A DNA stretch of 64,000 nt from Fodinibius sediminis (GTDB lineage: Bacteria; Bacteroidota; Rhodothermia; Balneolales; Balneolaceae), in the NCBI RefSeq assembly GCF_900182555.1, contig NZ_FXTH01000006.1, positions 1-64,000 on the forward strand, in the 5' to 3' direction. The notes beneath the pieces were generated by a model. It searched no databases. It worked only from the letters and a program-made list of their open reading frames with translations, and was not told the DNA's origin. Below are positions 55,460 through 63,283 of the stretch, in pieces. Positions within the stretch are counted from its first letter, which is position 1. Every line of letters begins with the position of its first letter. The position numbers and the translations under genes were made by a program.

Positions 55460-55891
55460 TCACTTCCTTTCTTTACGCAATGTCGTCTCCGAGTTGCCTT
55501 CTGTGATCAATTCATATTCAGAAATGAGCTTTTCTCCCTGCTCGATTGCATCCAACAAGTGCTTCATGGAGAATTGATCATCATATTGATAGCGTTTACA
55601 AGCTATATCGAGAATTCTCCAGGCCCTCACATACTGAAGATAATTCCGTTCGGGGTGGGCGAAACCGATGATAGCAAAGCAGACGGCAGCGGCAGCAGCG
55701 AGCAAAGGCGTACTTGAGTATCCAAATATGGTTATATCGGTCGCGGCTATTGCCGAGACGGCGGCACCCAATGTTCCAATAGCATAGTGGAACCTTCTCC
55801 AAAATTTAAAATGATAATACCCCTCCCTGCACCGTTCCCTGATGTCATCAGGCAGCGTTCGAGTGTTGACAGTATTTCCGGCATTTTTCAT
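55460..55891 (-). CDS. Two-TM membrane protein, SLATT-like candidate
   Basis: About 143 residues from the ATG at 55891 (AGAGGCC upstream). The frame is open to 55972. An amphipathic start ends YYHFKFWRRFHYAI, followed by TM1 (about 38-57, GTLGAAVSAIAATDITIFGY) and TM2 (about 61-80, LLAAAAAVCFAIIGF), then a conserved-looking cytosolic helix region PERNYLQYVRAWRILDIACKRYQY and an acidic helix. This resembles the 2TM-plus-helical plan of SLATT effectors associated with nucleotide-signalling conflict systems, but the match is by architecture only and no partner cyclase is seen. Confidence 0.55.
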   Translation of the reverse strand: MKNAGNTVNTRTLPDDIRERCREGYYHFKFWRRFHYAIGTLGAAVSAIAATDITIFGYSSTPLLAAAAAVCFAIIGFAHPERNYLQYVRAWRILDIACKRYQYDDQFSMKHLLDAIEQGEKLISEYELITEGNSETTLRKERK

Positions 55892-56118
55892 AGCAGGCCT
55901 CTTCGTTTGAATAATTGTGTTTTTTTGTGATGCCAATGGAGATAAACAAAAGAGAGCAAAAGGCATTACCAATGCAGCCTAAATGCAAGGGGAAGTTCAC
56001 TCCCTGATGGTACTATTGAATTTTCCAGGCCTGCATGCGATTCGTCTTCGGGCATCGATGCGAGGCCGTGGGGGAGACCTATCCTGCCAGCCTGTCATCC
56101 TTTTACAGGCTCAACCTT

Positions 56119-56877
56119 TTATGCAGGGAGTTCTTTACCCTGCTCCCCCGAATCCGGCTGCAGCTCGTCTTTTAACTCGTCGACCGAGGTTTGGCTGCAC
56201 CGCGATGGCCAGTGGGTGCGCACGTGGGCGACCAGCTGTTGCTGAAGGGCCGCGCTGCCATCCTCCATTGCTTCCGCCTCAATATCTGCGGCTCTTCGAT
56301 AGATCACCTTCTTCCTCTCGGTCACTTCAGCCCGGAAAAGATCTCCCCGGGTAAACCATCCTGTTGCACTGCCAAATTTTCCCGTGCTATCGGTCGATTG
56401 TGTGAACCTTATAAAACCCACGCCGGAAAAATCTTCATCACTTTGAAATTCATCCCCCTGCCAGAAGTAATAAAGTTCGTCGGTGTCGGCATTAAAGGCA
56501 GCGGAGATGCTCCAGAATCGCGCCCATGAGGCTCCCTGCTCGGTAAACGCACGACCTTCCAGCTTGATTTGCTGTTCCTCCTTGGTAAACGAAATGTTTA
56601 AAAATCCCATGGCATTTTCCCCGGGCTTGCGAATCATCTGCCACCAGGCACCCTCTACTTCTTCAAAGGCTTCCAGCCTGTTCTTGCCAAACCAGTTGGT
56701 GGATACAAATAAACCAATGACGGCCGCAACCAGTTCGATAATGAGCGCTTTGAAGAGGGTGTCAAGATAAGTTTCATTAATGGTCAGAACCCCCGTGATG
56801 CCGAGCAGCGCCACGGCCGCCGTAGCTATGAATATGACAATGACAGAATAAAAAAGTATATCACGCCTGCGTTTCAT
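56119..56877 (-). CDS. Two-TM protein with C-terminal beta-rich domain (Cap15-like architecture)
   Basis: 252 residues. Two N-terminal TMs (about 7-28 and 42-62), then a beta-rich domain: EGAWWQMIRKPGENAMGFLNISF, EGRAFTEQGASWARFWS, DTDELYYFWQGDEF, GVGFIRFTQSTDSTGKFGSATGWF (landmarks). The W-start, alternating strands and G-rich repeats suggest an eight-strand lipocalin-like barrel. CBASS effector Cap15 has the same plan of membrane helices plus barrel. However, no CD-NTase gene is nearby, so function is unproven. The C-terminal tail (about 215-252) is a charged helix. Confidence 0.6.
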   Translation of the reverse strand: MKRRRDILFYSVIVIFIATAAVALLGITGVLTINETYLDTLFKALIIELVAAVIGLFVSTNWFGKNRLEAFEEVEGAWWQMIRKPGENAMGFLNISFTKEEQQIKLEGRAFTEQGASWARFWSISAAFNADTDELYYFWQGDEFQSDEDFSGVGFIRFTQSTDSTGKFGSATGWFTRGDLFRAEVTERKKVIYRRAADIEAEAMEDGSAALQQQLVAHVRTHWPSRCSQTSVDELKDELQPDSGEQGKELPA

Positions 56878-56993
56878 TCTTAAGATCCCCTTTTATTTCA
56901 TAACGATGGATACAAATACGTTGAACACAATCCATTTCTCTTCACCCATGACTTTCCTCTTTGTTATAATGTAAATCATACCCAGCTTAATTT

Positions 56994-57239
56994 TTACTCC
57001 CTAATTTTACTACCCAGTTTTTCCAGCAGCGCATGCACTTGTTCTTCGGGCATCGTCTTCAGATGGGTGGGGCAATAGCCCGTGTGGTAATTGGCGAAGT
57101 TATTCAGGGCCTTCTCGCCGGGGAAGCCGGGTGCCCGGGCGATGTGGTGGTTGGAAAATTCGTCGGTTGTCCTTGCATATCGAACAACACTCTTCTGGGA
57201 ATATGCACCATGCCTTATGAGGGCGGAGGGTTGTAACAC
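56994..57239 (-). pseudogene. Broken copy of an AraC-type HTH gene (paralogue of 60980-61363)
   Basis: The last 52 residues (SNHHIARAPGFPGEKALNN...EKLGSKIRE) match the intact gene at 60980-61363 almost exactly. The DNA is nearly identical over 56996-57152 versus 60982-61138, with about seven differences by my reading. Upstream of this the frame drifts (RHGAYSQKSVVRYARTT against YIRLKSVARYLRDP) and the first HTH is missing, so no full regulator can be made. Confidence 0.8.
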
Positions 57240-57574
57240 CCCATCACATTCTGGACCGTTTCGTTAAGTGTAAAAGAGCTGTTTCCCTCCTTGGAGGAGA
57301 ACCCGACTCAAAATATCCCACTCTGAAAGGGAGGGTCAATTCCCGATACCAATTCTGAAAATGATCATGCTGAGACGAGGTATCGAAAAATTCGGTAGTA
57401 AAGTTATGGAGTGATTTTAGTTCCAAAGTTCTATTCATTAATAAATAGAGCGTATATCACAGTAAGCAGAGCGTATATCACCTGGGATATAAACTTTTAA
57501 AAGAGGAAGAGTAACGGATTGCCGGAAACAGCGAGCAATCCATGAATAGCAAGAGAAATATAAGGAGGTCTTTC
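57240..57574. other. Promoter region of the M6 protease gene
   Basis: About 335 bp. The only clear elements are two AGAGCGTATATCAC copies (57447-57460 and 57468-57481) and the AAGGAGGT ribosome site. A reverse frame at 57244-57438 has no recognisable product. Confidence 0.4.
57447..57481. promoter_or_regulatory. Two 14-bp direct repeats, 21 bp apart, upstream of the M6 protease
   Basis: AGAGCGTATATCAC occurs at 57447-57460 and again at 57468-57481, exactly 21 bp between equivalent bases (two helical turns). The core CGTATATCA resembles CGTATAGCA found at 61605, 61728 (reverse) and 61758. AraC-family regulators typically bind direct repeats about 21 bp apart, and two copies of an AraC-type gene flank this operon. 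Binding is inferred. Confidence 0.65.
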
Positions 57575-59137
57575 ATGTGTAATATCCAGTGTATCTGTCC
57601 GCCCTCTCCTGAACTCTACAATCAAATCGTCCGGGCGAAAAAGCGAATGGCCGAGGGAGCCGACCCGGTCGCAGCCACGGAAGGGTCCGACTCCCTGGAT
57701 GCGAGAAGTTTATCCCTTATTTTGAGCCGCCCGAACAAAACCAGGGGACACACCCTGGTAGCACCCACCCGGTCGGCCGCACCGGTCACGGGAACGAGGA
57801 GGGTGCTGGTGCTCCTGGTCGATTTTTCTGACGAGGCTGCCGGCGAATCCCAGTCTCATTACAACGACCTTCTTTTTTCGGTCGGCTCCCACCCTACGGG
57901 CAGCATGCGCGACTTTTATCGGGAGGCCTCTTACGGCGCACTTGACGTGGTGGGCACCGTGAGCGGCGACGGGGAAGTGACGGCCGGCTGGTACAGGGCC
58001 CCGAATCCCAAGTCCTATTACACCAACGGCAACTATGGGTTCGACGCCTACCCCAATAATGCGCAGCGGCTGGTCGAAGATATTATCGACCGGGCCGATC
58101 CGCACGTCGATTTTGCCCAGTTCGACAATGACAATGACGGGGTCGTAGACGCGCTTGTCGTTATCGCGGCTGGCTCCGGCGCCGAGGCGACCGGGGATGT
58201 AAATGATATCTGGTCGCACAAGTGGGGTATTAGCCCGAAAATGGTCGATGGCGTAAAAGTCCAGAACTATTTCATGGCCCCCGAAGATGGACGTGTGGGC
58301 GTCATGGCCCATGAACTGGGCCATCTTCTGATGAAATGGCCTGATCTCTATGATACCGACTACAGTTCGGCCGGCACGGGGAGCTGGGACCTGATGGCCG
58401 GCGGATCATGGAACAACGGCGGCCGCTCCCCCGCTCATCCCACCGCCTGGTGCAAGGCGCAGGCGGGCTGGATTACGCCGACCACCATCTCCAACGCGCA
58501 GCAGAATGTGACGCTCAAGCCCTACACCAACAATCCGCAGGTGTACAAGCTACCGGTGGGAAATACCGGGAGTAAAGAGTATTTCCTGGTCTCCAACAGG
58601 CAGCAGTCGGGATTTGACAGTCACCTGCCGGGCGAGGGAATGATTATCGAGCATGTGGACGAAAACCAGTCCAATAACACCGATGAAAACCATTACCTGG
58701 TCGATATCGAACAGTGTGACGGGCAGCGGGACCTGAACAAAAACGCCAACCGGGGAGACGCCGACGATGCATTTCCATGCAGCAGCAATACAGAGTTTTC
58801 CGGGACGTCCACCCCGGTCAGCGATGCCTATGACGGTACGGAGTCTAAAATCTCAGTGAAAAATATCGCGCGGTCCGGCGACAATGTAACGGCCACTATT
58901 ACCGTCGGGGCTGCCAAAGTATGGCACTACAACAAGGCGGTCAAGATGACATACACCCACCACACCAGTCAGTGGGCCTGGGCGTATATTGATACGGTCG
59001 GCTGGCGCCGGATAAAGGATAACTCGCCTGACGGGGTCACAAACCTGTTTAATTTGTGCTGTGAAGCACAGGCGAATGGCAGGAATGTGCACGTTCATGC
59101 TGACGAACAGTTTCTCTATACGATGTATCTCACGTAG
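57575..59137 (+). CDS. M6-family metalloprotease without signal peptide, with C-terminal WHYNK domain
   Basis: 520 residues. The ATG at 57575 has AAGGAGGT 7 bp before it, while the frame opens at 57542. It starts MCNIQCICPPSPELYNQ with a Cys cluster (residues 2, 6, 8) and no leader. M6 domain (about 75-390): LVLLVDFSDE, GSMRDFYREASYGALDV, the metal motif HELGH (about 246-250) with Asp, and SWDLMAGGSW as Met-turn. Mature M6 enzymes are normally secreted, so the absent leader is notable. The last 72 residues (KVWHYNKAVKMTYTHHTS... to ...YTMYLT) repeat as a separate protein downstream. Function of the module is unknown. Confidence 0.85.
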   Translation: MCNIQCICPPSPELYNQIVRAKKRMAEGADPVAATEGSDSLDARSLSLILSRPNKTRGHTLVAPTRSAAPVTGTRRVLVLLVDFSDEAAGESQSHYNDLLFSVGSHPTGSMRDFYREASYGALDVVGTVSGDGEVTAGWYRAPNPKSYYTNGNYGFDAYPNNAQRLVEDIIDRADPHVDFAQFDNDNDGVVDALVVIAAGSGAEATGDVNDIWSHKWGISPKMVDGVKVQNYFMAPEDGRVGVMAHELGHLLMKWPDLYDTDYSSAGTGSWDLMAGGSWNNGGRSPAHPTAWCKAQAGWITPTTISNAQQNVTLKPYTNNPQVYKLPVGNTGSKEYFLVSNRQQSGFDSHLPGEGMIIEHVDENQSNNTDENHYLVDIEQCDGQRDLNKNANRGDADDAFPCSSNTEFSGTSTPVSDAYDGTESKISVKNIARSGDNVTATITVGAAKVWHYNKAVKMTYTHHTSQWAWAYIDTVGWRRIKDNSPDGVTNLFNLCCEAQANGRNVHVHADEQFLYTMYLT

Positions 59138-59208
59138 GGACCGGCCGGAAGAGTCCCCGAACAAAATGAACGATCATAGTTGAACCTTTAAACACGGAGG
59201 ATACCGAC

Positions 59209-59430
59209 ATGTGGCATTATAACAAGAAAGTAGTTGCAACCTGGGCTCATCATACCAGCAGCCTGGTCTACGCGAATATCGAAGGAATCGGCTGGCGGCG
59301 CATAAAAGAGGGCGCATCCGACGGATGTACCAACCTGTTTGTGTTGTTCAACGCGGCGAAAGCGAACGACCGCACGGTTCATGTGCAAATAGACGGAACC
59401 GACAAGATCACCACCGCCTATATGGTATAA
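59209..59430 (+). CDS. Stand-alone WHYNK-domain small protein, copy of the protease C-terminus
   Basis: 73 residues, with GGAGG 9 bp before the ATG. MWHYNKKVVATWAHHTSSLV aligns with the protease tail KVWHYNKAVKMTYTHHTSQW, and the pattern continues with GWRRIK..DG..NLF....A.AN.R.VHV..D......YM. About half of the positions agree by eye. It therefore encodes the same domain alone, likely a beta-rich fold. It may be a partner, inhibitor, substrate or tag related to the protease. No named family known to me. Confidence 0.78.
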   Translation: MWHYNKKVVATWAHHTSSLVYANIEGIGWRRIKEGASDGCTNLFVLFNAAKANDRTVHVQIDGTDKITTAYMV

Positions 59431-59493
59431 CCAGCCCGATGCAGGTATGGATGCCTGATTACTGTAATACATAAAATTTAACCGAGCAGAACC

Positions 59494-59838
59494 ATGAATC
59501 CAGCAATAATCATTAACGTCACCGGCGAGAGGGGGCAGGCGGCTGTTGAACCGGATCGTCCCCGGCCGGAGGCACTTTCAGAACTTGCCACGCAGGGCCC
59601 CGCCAGCGGGGAAGCCCGCGCAGTTGCGGCCCCCCGGGAATTACATGATATTAAAGAGAAAGAAGGAAGCGCGGCACAAACGCCGCCCGAGCCCGCCTCT
59701 CTGGAAGCACTTGAGGCCGTGCGAAAAGGGAGCGGCACACTGCCCGCGCCTGCCGCTGATACCGGGGCTTCGGGCAGAGGCTCCGCACAGGCCCCTGAAC
59801 CCCTGGACATGGAGGAGCTGGAGAAAGCGCAAAAGTAA
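59494..59838 (+). CDS. Intrinsically disordered Pro/Ala/Glu-rich protein
   Basis: 114 residues, MNPAIIINVTGERGQAAVEP..., rich in Ala, Pro, Gly and Glu, ending PLDMEELEKAQK. No folded domain or leader. It lies 63 bp after the WHYNK protein on the same strand. A substrate, linker or peptide-precursor role is possible. The ribosome site is weak, so the gene is only moderately supported, but no better reading exists on either strand here. Confidence 0.5.
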   Translation: MNPAIIINVTGERGQAAVEPDRPRPEALSELATQGPASGEARAVAAPRELHDIKEKEGSAAQTPPEPASLEALEAVRKGSGTLPAPAADTGASGRGSAQAPEPLDMEELEKAQK

Positions 59839-59916
59839 ATTCCCCCGGCGGTTCCCAAACGGCAGGGAAAAACGAAAAGGAATAATCGGTTACCGGAATC
59901 TCAGCAGTGACATGAT

Positions 59917-60384
59917 ATGGCAGATTCAGCATCCGGCGGGGGATGTCCCGCTGACAGGAGGAATTTCACACAAATCTTTTTCTGTTGCTTCCTCGTGCTG
60001 TTCGGATCCGGTTGTTTTACGACGCAGAACGAAACACACAATGAGCAGAATAAGAATATGAAAACCATTCGCGGTACGGTTCTAAAAGCCGAGGACACCA
60101 CGCCCGAAGGGCTCCTGGACAGTCCGCGCCGCCTGCTGTATGAGATCCAGGTGGAAGAGGGCACACCCGTGAAGGTAACCTACACGGCTTATCCTCCCTC
60201 TCCGGCGGGAGACCGGGCCGGGAAGAAGATAACCCTCGACTTTCATGCCGGATCAATACGGGAGGGAGATTATCTTGTGGCCCACGGCAGCTACGACGAG
60301 GAGGCAAACACCCTGACCGTGGCCGGGGAAGGGGATTATATTAAAACATTTCCTGACAAGTCGGCCGCTGACGCCGACGGGTAA
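59917..60384 (+). CDS. Lipoprotein with small beta-domain, unknown function
   Basis: 155 residues from the ATG at 59917, giving a leader with IFFCCFLVLFGSGC (lipobox Cys near 33). An internal ATG at about 60058 (MKTIRGTVLKAEDTTPEG) would give a cytosolic product. The mature domain (about 48-145: RRLLYEIQVEEGTPVKVTYTAY, DFHAGSIREGDYLVAHGSY) looks OB-like or beta-barrel. It is followed 14 bp later by another small beta-rich gene. Unknown family. Confidence 0.6.
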   Translation: MADSASGGGCPADRRNFTQIFFCCFLVLFGSGCFTTQNETHNEQNKNMKTIRGTVLKAEDTTPEGLLDSPRRLLYEIQVEEGTPVKVTYTAYPPSPAGDRAGKKITLDFHAGSIREGDYLVAHGSYDEEANTLTVAGEGDYIKTFPDKSAADADG

Positions 60385-60398
60385 AAGATCAGAGGGTA

Positions 60399-60725
60399 AT
60401 GATGGGATCTCAATCTGGCGGTATGATGGCCGCTCCGAATGAAAGCACGATTACAGCAAAACTGCTCAGCATGAAACGGTCGGAGAAATTTTCTGACAAA
60501 TGGCTCCTGGAACTGGACATTCAAGCGATTGAGAGCGTGCACGGGCCTACATTCGCCCGCGCCGGGCAGCGGGTAAAGGCATTTGCCTTTGATGTGGATA
60601 TGGATACGGTCGGGCAGCTGGCTGCCGGGATGGTAATAACGGTGAAGGCGGAATACCTGGGGGATGCGCGGGACGGGCAGTTCCAGCTTAAGCATGTCGA
60701 GGTGGTAAAAGAAACAGATCGGTAG
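60399..60725 (+). CDS. Small OB-like protein of unknown function
   Basis: 108 residues, AGAGGG just before tandem ATGs at 60399 and 60402. The sequence (ESTITAKLLSMKRSEKFSDKWLLELDIQAIESV, then QRVKAFAFDVDMDTVGQLAAGMVITVKAEYLGD) suggests five to six strands with one helix, OB-like, and it loosely resembles the preceding lipoprotein's domain in layout. Same operon. No leader. No named family. Confidence 0.6.
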   Translation: MMGSQSGGMMAAPNESTITAKLLSMKRSEKFSDKWLLELDIQAIESVHGPTFARAGQRVKAFAFDVDMDTVGQLAAGMVITVKAEYLGDARDGQFQLKHVEVVKETDR

Positions 60726-60979
60726 GCTTGCCCGGCAGTATTATCGGCCGAAAAACAGTCCCTTCTTATCCAGACCCAGTTGAGAAATCTTCAACACAAT
60801 TGGAAAAGTTATGAACAGCATAGTGTGATGTGGGTAAAAGACCCTGGAATTAAAAAATACACCTGCCACCTGAAAGAAAAGAGAGTTTGGTACCAGATTG
60901 TAGCATCAGTCAATGCATGCAAGGAGTAATTTCAGCTGAGTGTAAAGGTAACCGGTACCAAAGCTAAGTAGCCTCCCAA
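60726..60979. other. Spacer between the protease operon and the regulator gene
   Basis: About 255 bp with no supported gene. Convergent 3' ends of both sides meet here. No clear terminator hairpin was found. Confidence 0.4.
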
Positions 60980-61363
60980 TCACTCCCTAATTTTACTACC
61001 CAGTTTTTCCAGCAGCGCATGCACTTGTTCTTCGGGCATCGTCTTCAGATCGGTGGGACAATAGCCCGTGTGGTAATTCGTGAAGTTATTCAGGGCCTTC
61101 TCGCCGGGGAAGCTGTGTACCCGGGCGATGTGGTGGTTCGAATAATCCTCGGGATCCCGTAAATACCGGGCCACGCTCTTCAGGCGAATGTAGACCATGG
61201 CCCTGTGGGGACGGACGTTGTAGTGCTGGTGAAATTTTTCACCGAAGGTTTTGGGATCTTCATACCCCATAAAATCGGCCCACTCTTGGACCCGCGCGAT
61301 GTCCGACAGGTTGTTTCTGAGCTTCTGGATCGCCGTGGATAACGCCTCCTCGTTCGTGCCCAT
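60980..61363 (-). CDS. AraC-type DNA-binding protein, HTH-only
   Basis: 127 residues, starting at the ATG at 61363 with AAGGGGAAG upstream. Two helix-turn-helices of the AraC type: DIARVQEWADFMGYEDPKTFGEKFHQHYNVRPHRAM (about 18-53) and SNHHIARVHSFPGEKALNNFTNYHTGYCPTDLKTM (about 75-110). No ligand-binding domain, so it is a minimal DNA-binding unit. A truncated copy lies at 56994-57239 on the same strand, on the other side of the M6 protease operon. CGTATAGCA sites lie upstream of this gene (61605-61766), consistent with autoregulation. Confidence 0.8.
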   Translation of the reverse strand: MGTNEEALSTAIQKLRNNLSDIARVQEWADFMGYEDPKTFGEKFHQHYNVRPHRAMVYIRLKSVARYLRDPEDYSNHHIARVHSFPGEKALNNFTNYHTGYCPTDLKTMPEEQVHALLEKLGSKIRE

Positions 61364-61600
61364 TTCTTTCTTCCCCTTTCTCTCATATTATCATTTACTG
61401 CTATAAACAAGAGCGGGAATGGATAGGTATCCTGCCTTTCCCCATTGTCTCAGCTATTGGAAAATGCTGTCAGCCATGAGCACATCATCAATTAGCCAGT
61501 CTGTTTAAAAAGGAATACTAACATTTGGATATGTGAAAAATGGAATCCCTCAGACGTCCCAACCCCCTTCTTATTTATTCTTCCTGCATAATTAGGATAT

Positions 61601-61630
61601 ATAACGTATAGCAAACAGGGTATACGTTAT
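61601..61630. promoter_or_regulatory. Inverted repeat ATAACGTATA/TATACGTTAT
   Basis: Perfect 10-bp arms at 61601-61610 and 61621-61630 with a 10-bp spacer. The left arm includes CGTATAGCA (61605-61613). It lies about 240 bp upstream of the AraC-type gene start. Possible operator or recombination core site. Confidence 0.6.
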
Positions 61631-61727
61631 GAACGATAATGACTAACAGGCTTGTGGGGATATCCTTGTAGGGGGCGATCGCTGACAGCCGTGGGGGGAC
61701 CGTCGGCTGCAGGAATCCGCTCATCTC

Positions 61728-61766
61728 TGCTATACGTCAAGTAGGAACCCTGATGGGCGTATAGCA
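61728..61766. promoter_or_regulatory. Inverted pair of CGTATAGCA motifs
   Basis: TGCTATACG (61728-61736) and CGTATAGCA (61758-61766) are perfect 9-bp arms with 21 bp between them. The same 9-mer occurs at 61605, giving three copies within about 160 bp. Likely regulator-binding sites by analogy with the repeats before the protease. Inference. Confidence 0.6.
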
Positions 61767-61823
61767 GGTAACAAAGGTCGAAAACTCCCTGTACCTTCTC
61801 CTTCTGATCAATGGGCCGGCAAG

Positions 61824-61982
61824 TTACCGGTCGATCCGCTTCAGAGGTGCTGGCAGTACCTGTCTTTGCCCGGTATTGATCTTCACGACGTTTTTTTCAA
61901 CCCGTTGGTGAATGTAGCGGTAGTGGCTTCTGAATGCAGCCCGATCCTCTTTCGATACGCTGTCTAACTCTTCCATCTGCAT
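61824..61982 (-). CDS. Small (52-residue) protein, MEELD family, unnamed
   Basis: Reverse frame MQMEELDSVSKEDRAAFRSH... ending ...LPAPLKRIDR, stop TAA at 61824-61826. The ATG at 61976 (two codons later) aligns with the start of the other member at 42104. N-terminal match: MEELD at the start, S at position 8, HY and IH at equal spacing. The Arg/Lys-rich tail is unlike the Ser/Asn tail of the other. Function unknown. Similarity between unlinked copies is the main support. Confidence 0.55.
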   Translation of the reverse strand: MQMEELDSVSKEDRAAFRSHYRYIHQRVEKNVVKINTGQRQVLPAPLKRIDR

Positions 61983-62000
61983 GTAGTTTGTACTCTTTGT

Positions 62001-62037
62001 ATACGTGAGATCATCCTTGTTTTATAACCTCACGTAT
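62001..62037. repeat. Inverted repeat ATACGTGAG/CTCACGTAT
   Basis: Perfect 9-bp arms at 62001-62009 and 62029-62037, 19-bp spacer, about 25 bp upstream of the small MEELD gene (reverse). Could be its operator. No T-run, so probably not a terminator. Confidence 0.55.
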
Positions 62038-62251
62038 GCTGCGGACTCGCCGGGATGTGCTCTCTTGATGAATAGTCAGTTTATCCTGGATGCCCGCTAT
62101 TTTTAAAATTCAAACAACATGCTACATAAGGAGCACGTAAATGGATGAAAGGGAAATGATTATATCTATGTGGGGGAAACCCCCAGGCTGGGAAGGCATG
62201 GTGCAGGATATCTCTCAGTTCCTAATATTTAAACCAAGCATAGCGTGGACC
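62038..62251. other. Spacer with a strong ribosome site and doubtful ORF
   Basis: About 215 bp. AAGGAG precedes an ATG at 62141 that opens a plus-strand frame (MDEREMIISMWGKPPGWEGM), but from 62252 that frame runs antisense to the exchanger gene. I do not call it a gene. It may be the remnant 5' end of something replaced. Confidence 0.4.
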
Positions 62252-63283
62252 TCACCCCGGGAGGGAGGGGATGGAGTCGAGGATGCCAAAGTTTTCAAGG
62301 CCCATCCAGAGCAGGAAGAGCAGGTAGGTTACGATAAGGGCGACGGATTCCCTGCGGCCGAGGATCATATTCGTGCGCATGAAGCTGAACAGGAGCAGGG
62401 TGCCGAGGGTGAGGGCCCCCATGAGCGGGGCGGCCACGCTGAAGTTGATGACGGTGGCCCCGGCGATGAGTACGCCCGCAGGGATGCAGACCAGCAGGTC
62501 AAAGATATTGCTGCCCAGCACATTGGCCAGCGAGGTGACGGCATCGCCCTTTTGCGCTTTGCGAATACTTACGAAGGCGTCGGGGATGCTGGTCCCGGCG
62601 GCGACAACCGAGATACCCCACAGAAAGGAGGGAGTTCCCAGCAGGTCGCCGAATTCAATGGCCGCCTGCACCAGCAGTTCCACGCCGATGAGGATGACGA
62701 CCAGGCTGGCGGCCAGCAGGCCCCACTGCTTCAGGGGGTTGACCTGGCTGGCATCCACCTCGGATTTATACTCCATGGTATCCTGGTACTGGATGAAAAT
62801 GTAGAAGCCGTAGAGTAGAAGCGGCAGCAGGGCCAGGGTGCGGGTCATCTCGCCCAGGATGATGCCTTCGTCCGCGGAGACGGGGTTGAAAATGGCGGCG
62901 AAGGAGAAGGTGATGATCAGGACCGCCACCGAGATCATATAGAACTGGGCTTCCTTGTAGACCAGGTCGCGGTTTGACTGCAGCGGATTTTTGGTGACCA
63001 GGCCGGCCGCCGCGGGGATGACCAGGATGTTGAAGATGGCAGAGCCCACGATGGCGGCCACCCCCAGCTCGAACTCCCCGTGGACCAGGCTGGAGATGAC
63101 GACAGTAGCCAGTTCCGGGAAGCTGGAGCCGACGGCTACCACCAGGGCACCCTGCACGATGTCGGGCAGCTCGTAATAGATGGACAGGCCCTCGCTGGCA
63201 TGTTCCAGCCAGTCGCTTCCTTTCCATATGATGCCCGTGGCGACGAGGGCGATGAACGTCCAGAATAGCAGGGAAAGTATCAT
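62252..63283 (-). CDS. Calcium/sodium antiporter-family protein (CaCA, YrbG-like)
   Basis: About 343 residues from the ATG at 63283, while the frame is open to 63589 with unconvincing sequence. Ten or so TMs in two homologous halves. Alpha-repeat motifs: VAVGSSFPELATVVISS (about 49-65) with GVAAIVGSAIFNILVIPAA, and the second half VVAAGTSIPDAFVSIRKAQ (about 230-248) with VLGSNIFDLLVCIPAG. These are the ion-binding repeats of CaCA exchangers. Likely moves Ca2+ out against Na+ or H+. It is divergent from the last gene. Confidence 0.9.
   Translation of the reverse strand: MILSLLFWTFIALVATGIIWKGSDWLEHASEGLSIYYELPDIVQGALVVAVGSSFPELATVVISSLVHGEFELGVAAIVGSAIFNILVIPAAAGLVTKNPLQSNRDLVYKEAQFYMISVAVLIITFSFAAIFNPVSADEGIILGEMTRTLALLPLLLYGFYIFIQYQDTMEYKSEVDASQVNPLKQWGLLAASLVVILIGVELLVQAAIEFGDLLGTPSFLWGISVVAAGTSIPDAFVSIRKAQKGDAVTSLANVLGSNIFDLLVCIPAGVLIAGATVINFSVAAPLMGALTLGTLLLFSFMRTNMILGRRESVALIVTYLLFLLWMGLENFGILDSIPSLPG

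Larger units (their letters stand above)
61364..61823. other. Regulatory stretch upstream of the AraC-type gene
   Basis: About 460 bp without a gene. It contains the inverted repeats at 61601-61630 and 61728-61766 listed separately, plus AT-rich stretches (61460-61600) likely holding the regulator's promoter on the reverse strand. No other feature is seen. Confidence 0.4.

Noticed and set aside
57244-57438. Minus-strand 64-codon frame between the broken HTH gene and the protease
   Set aside because: No similarity to the regulator's N-terminal half and no ribosome site. Probably promoter DNA.
62141-62818. Plus-strand frame with a strong AAGGAG site and 225 codons
   Set aside because: From 62252 onward it is exactly antisense to the exchanger gene and has the Gly/Glu/Gln-rich composition of an antisense shadow. 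Only the first 37 codons are independent.
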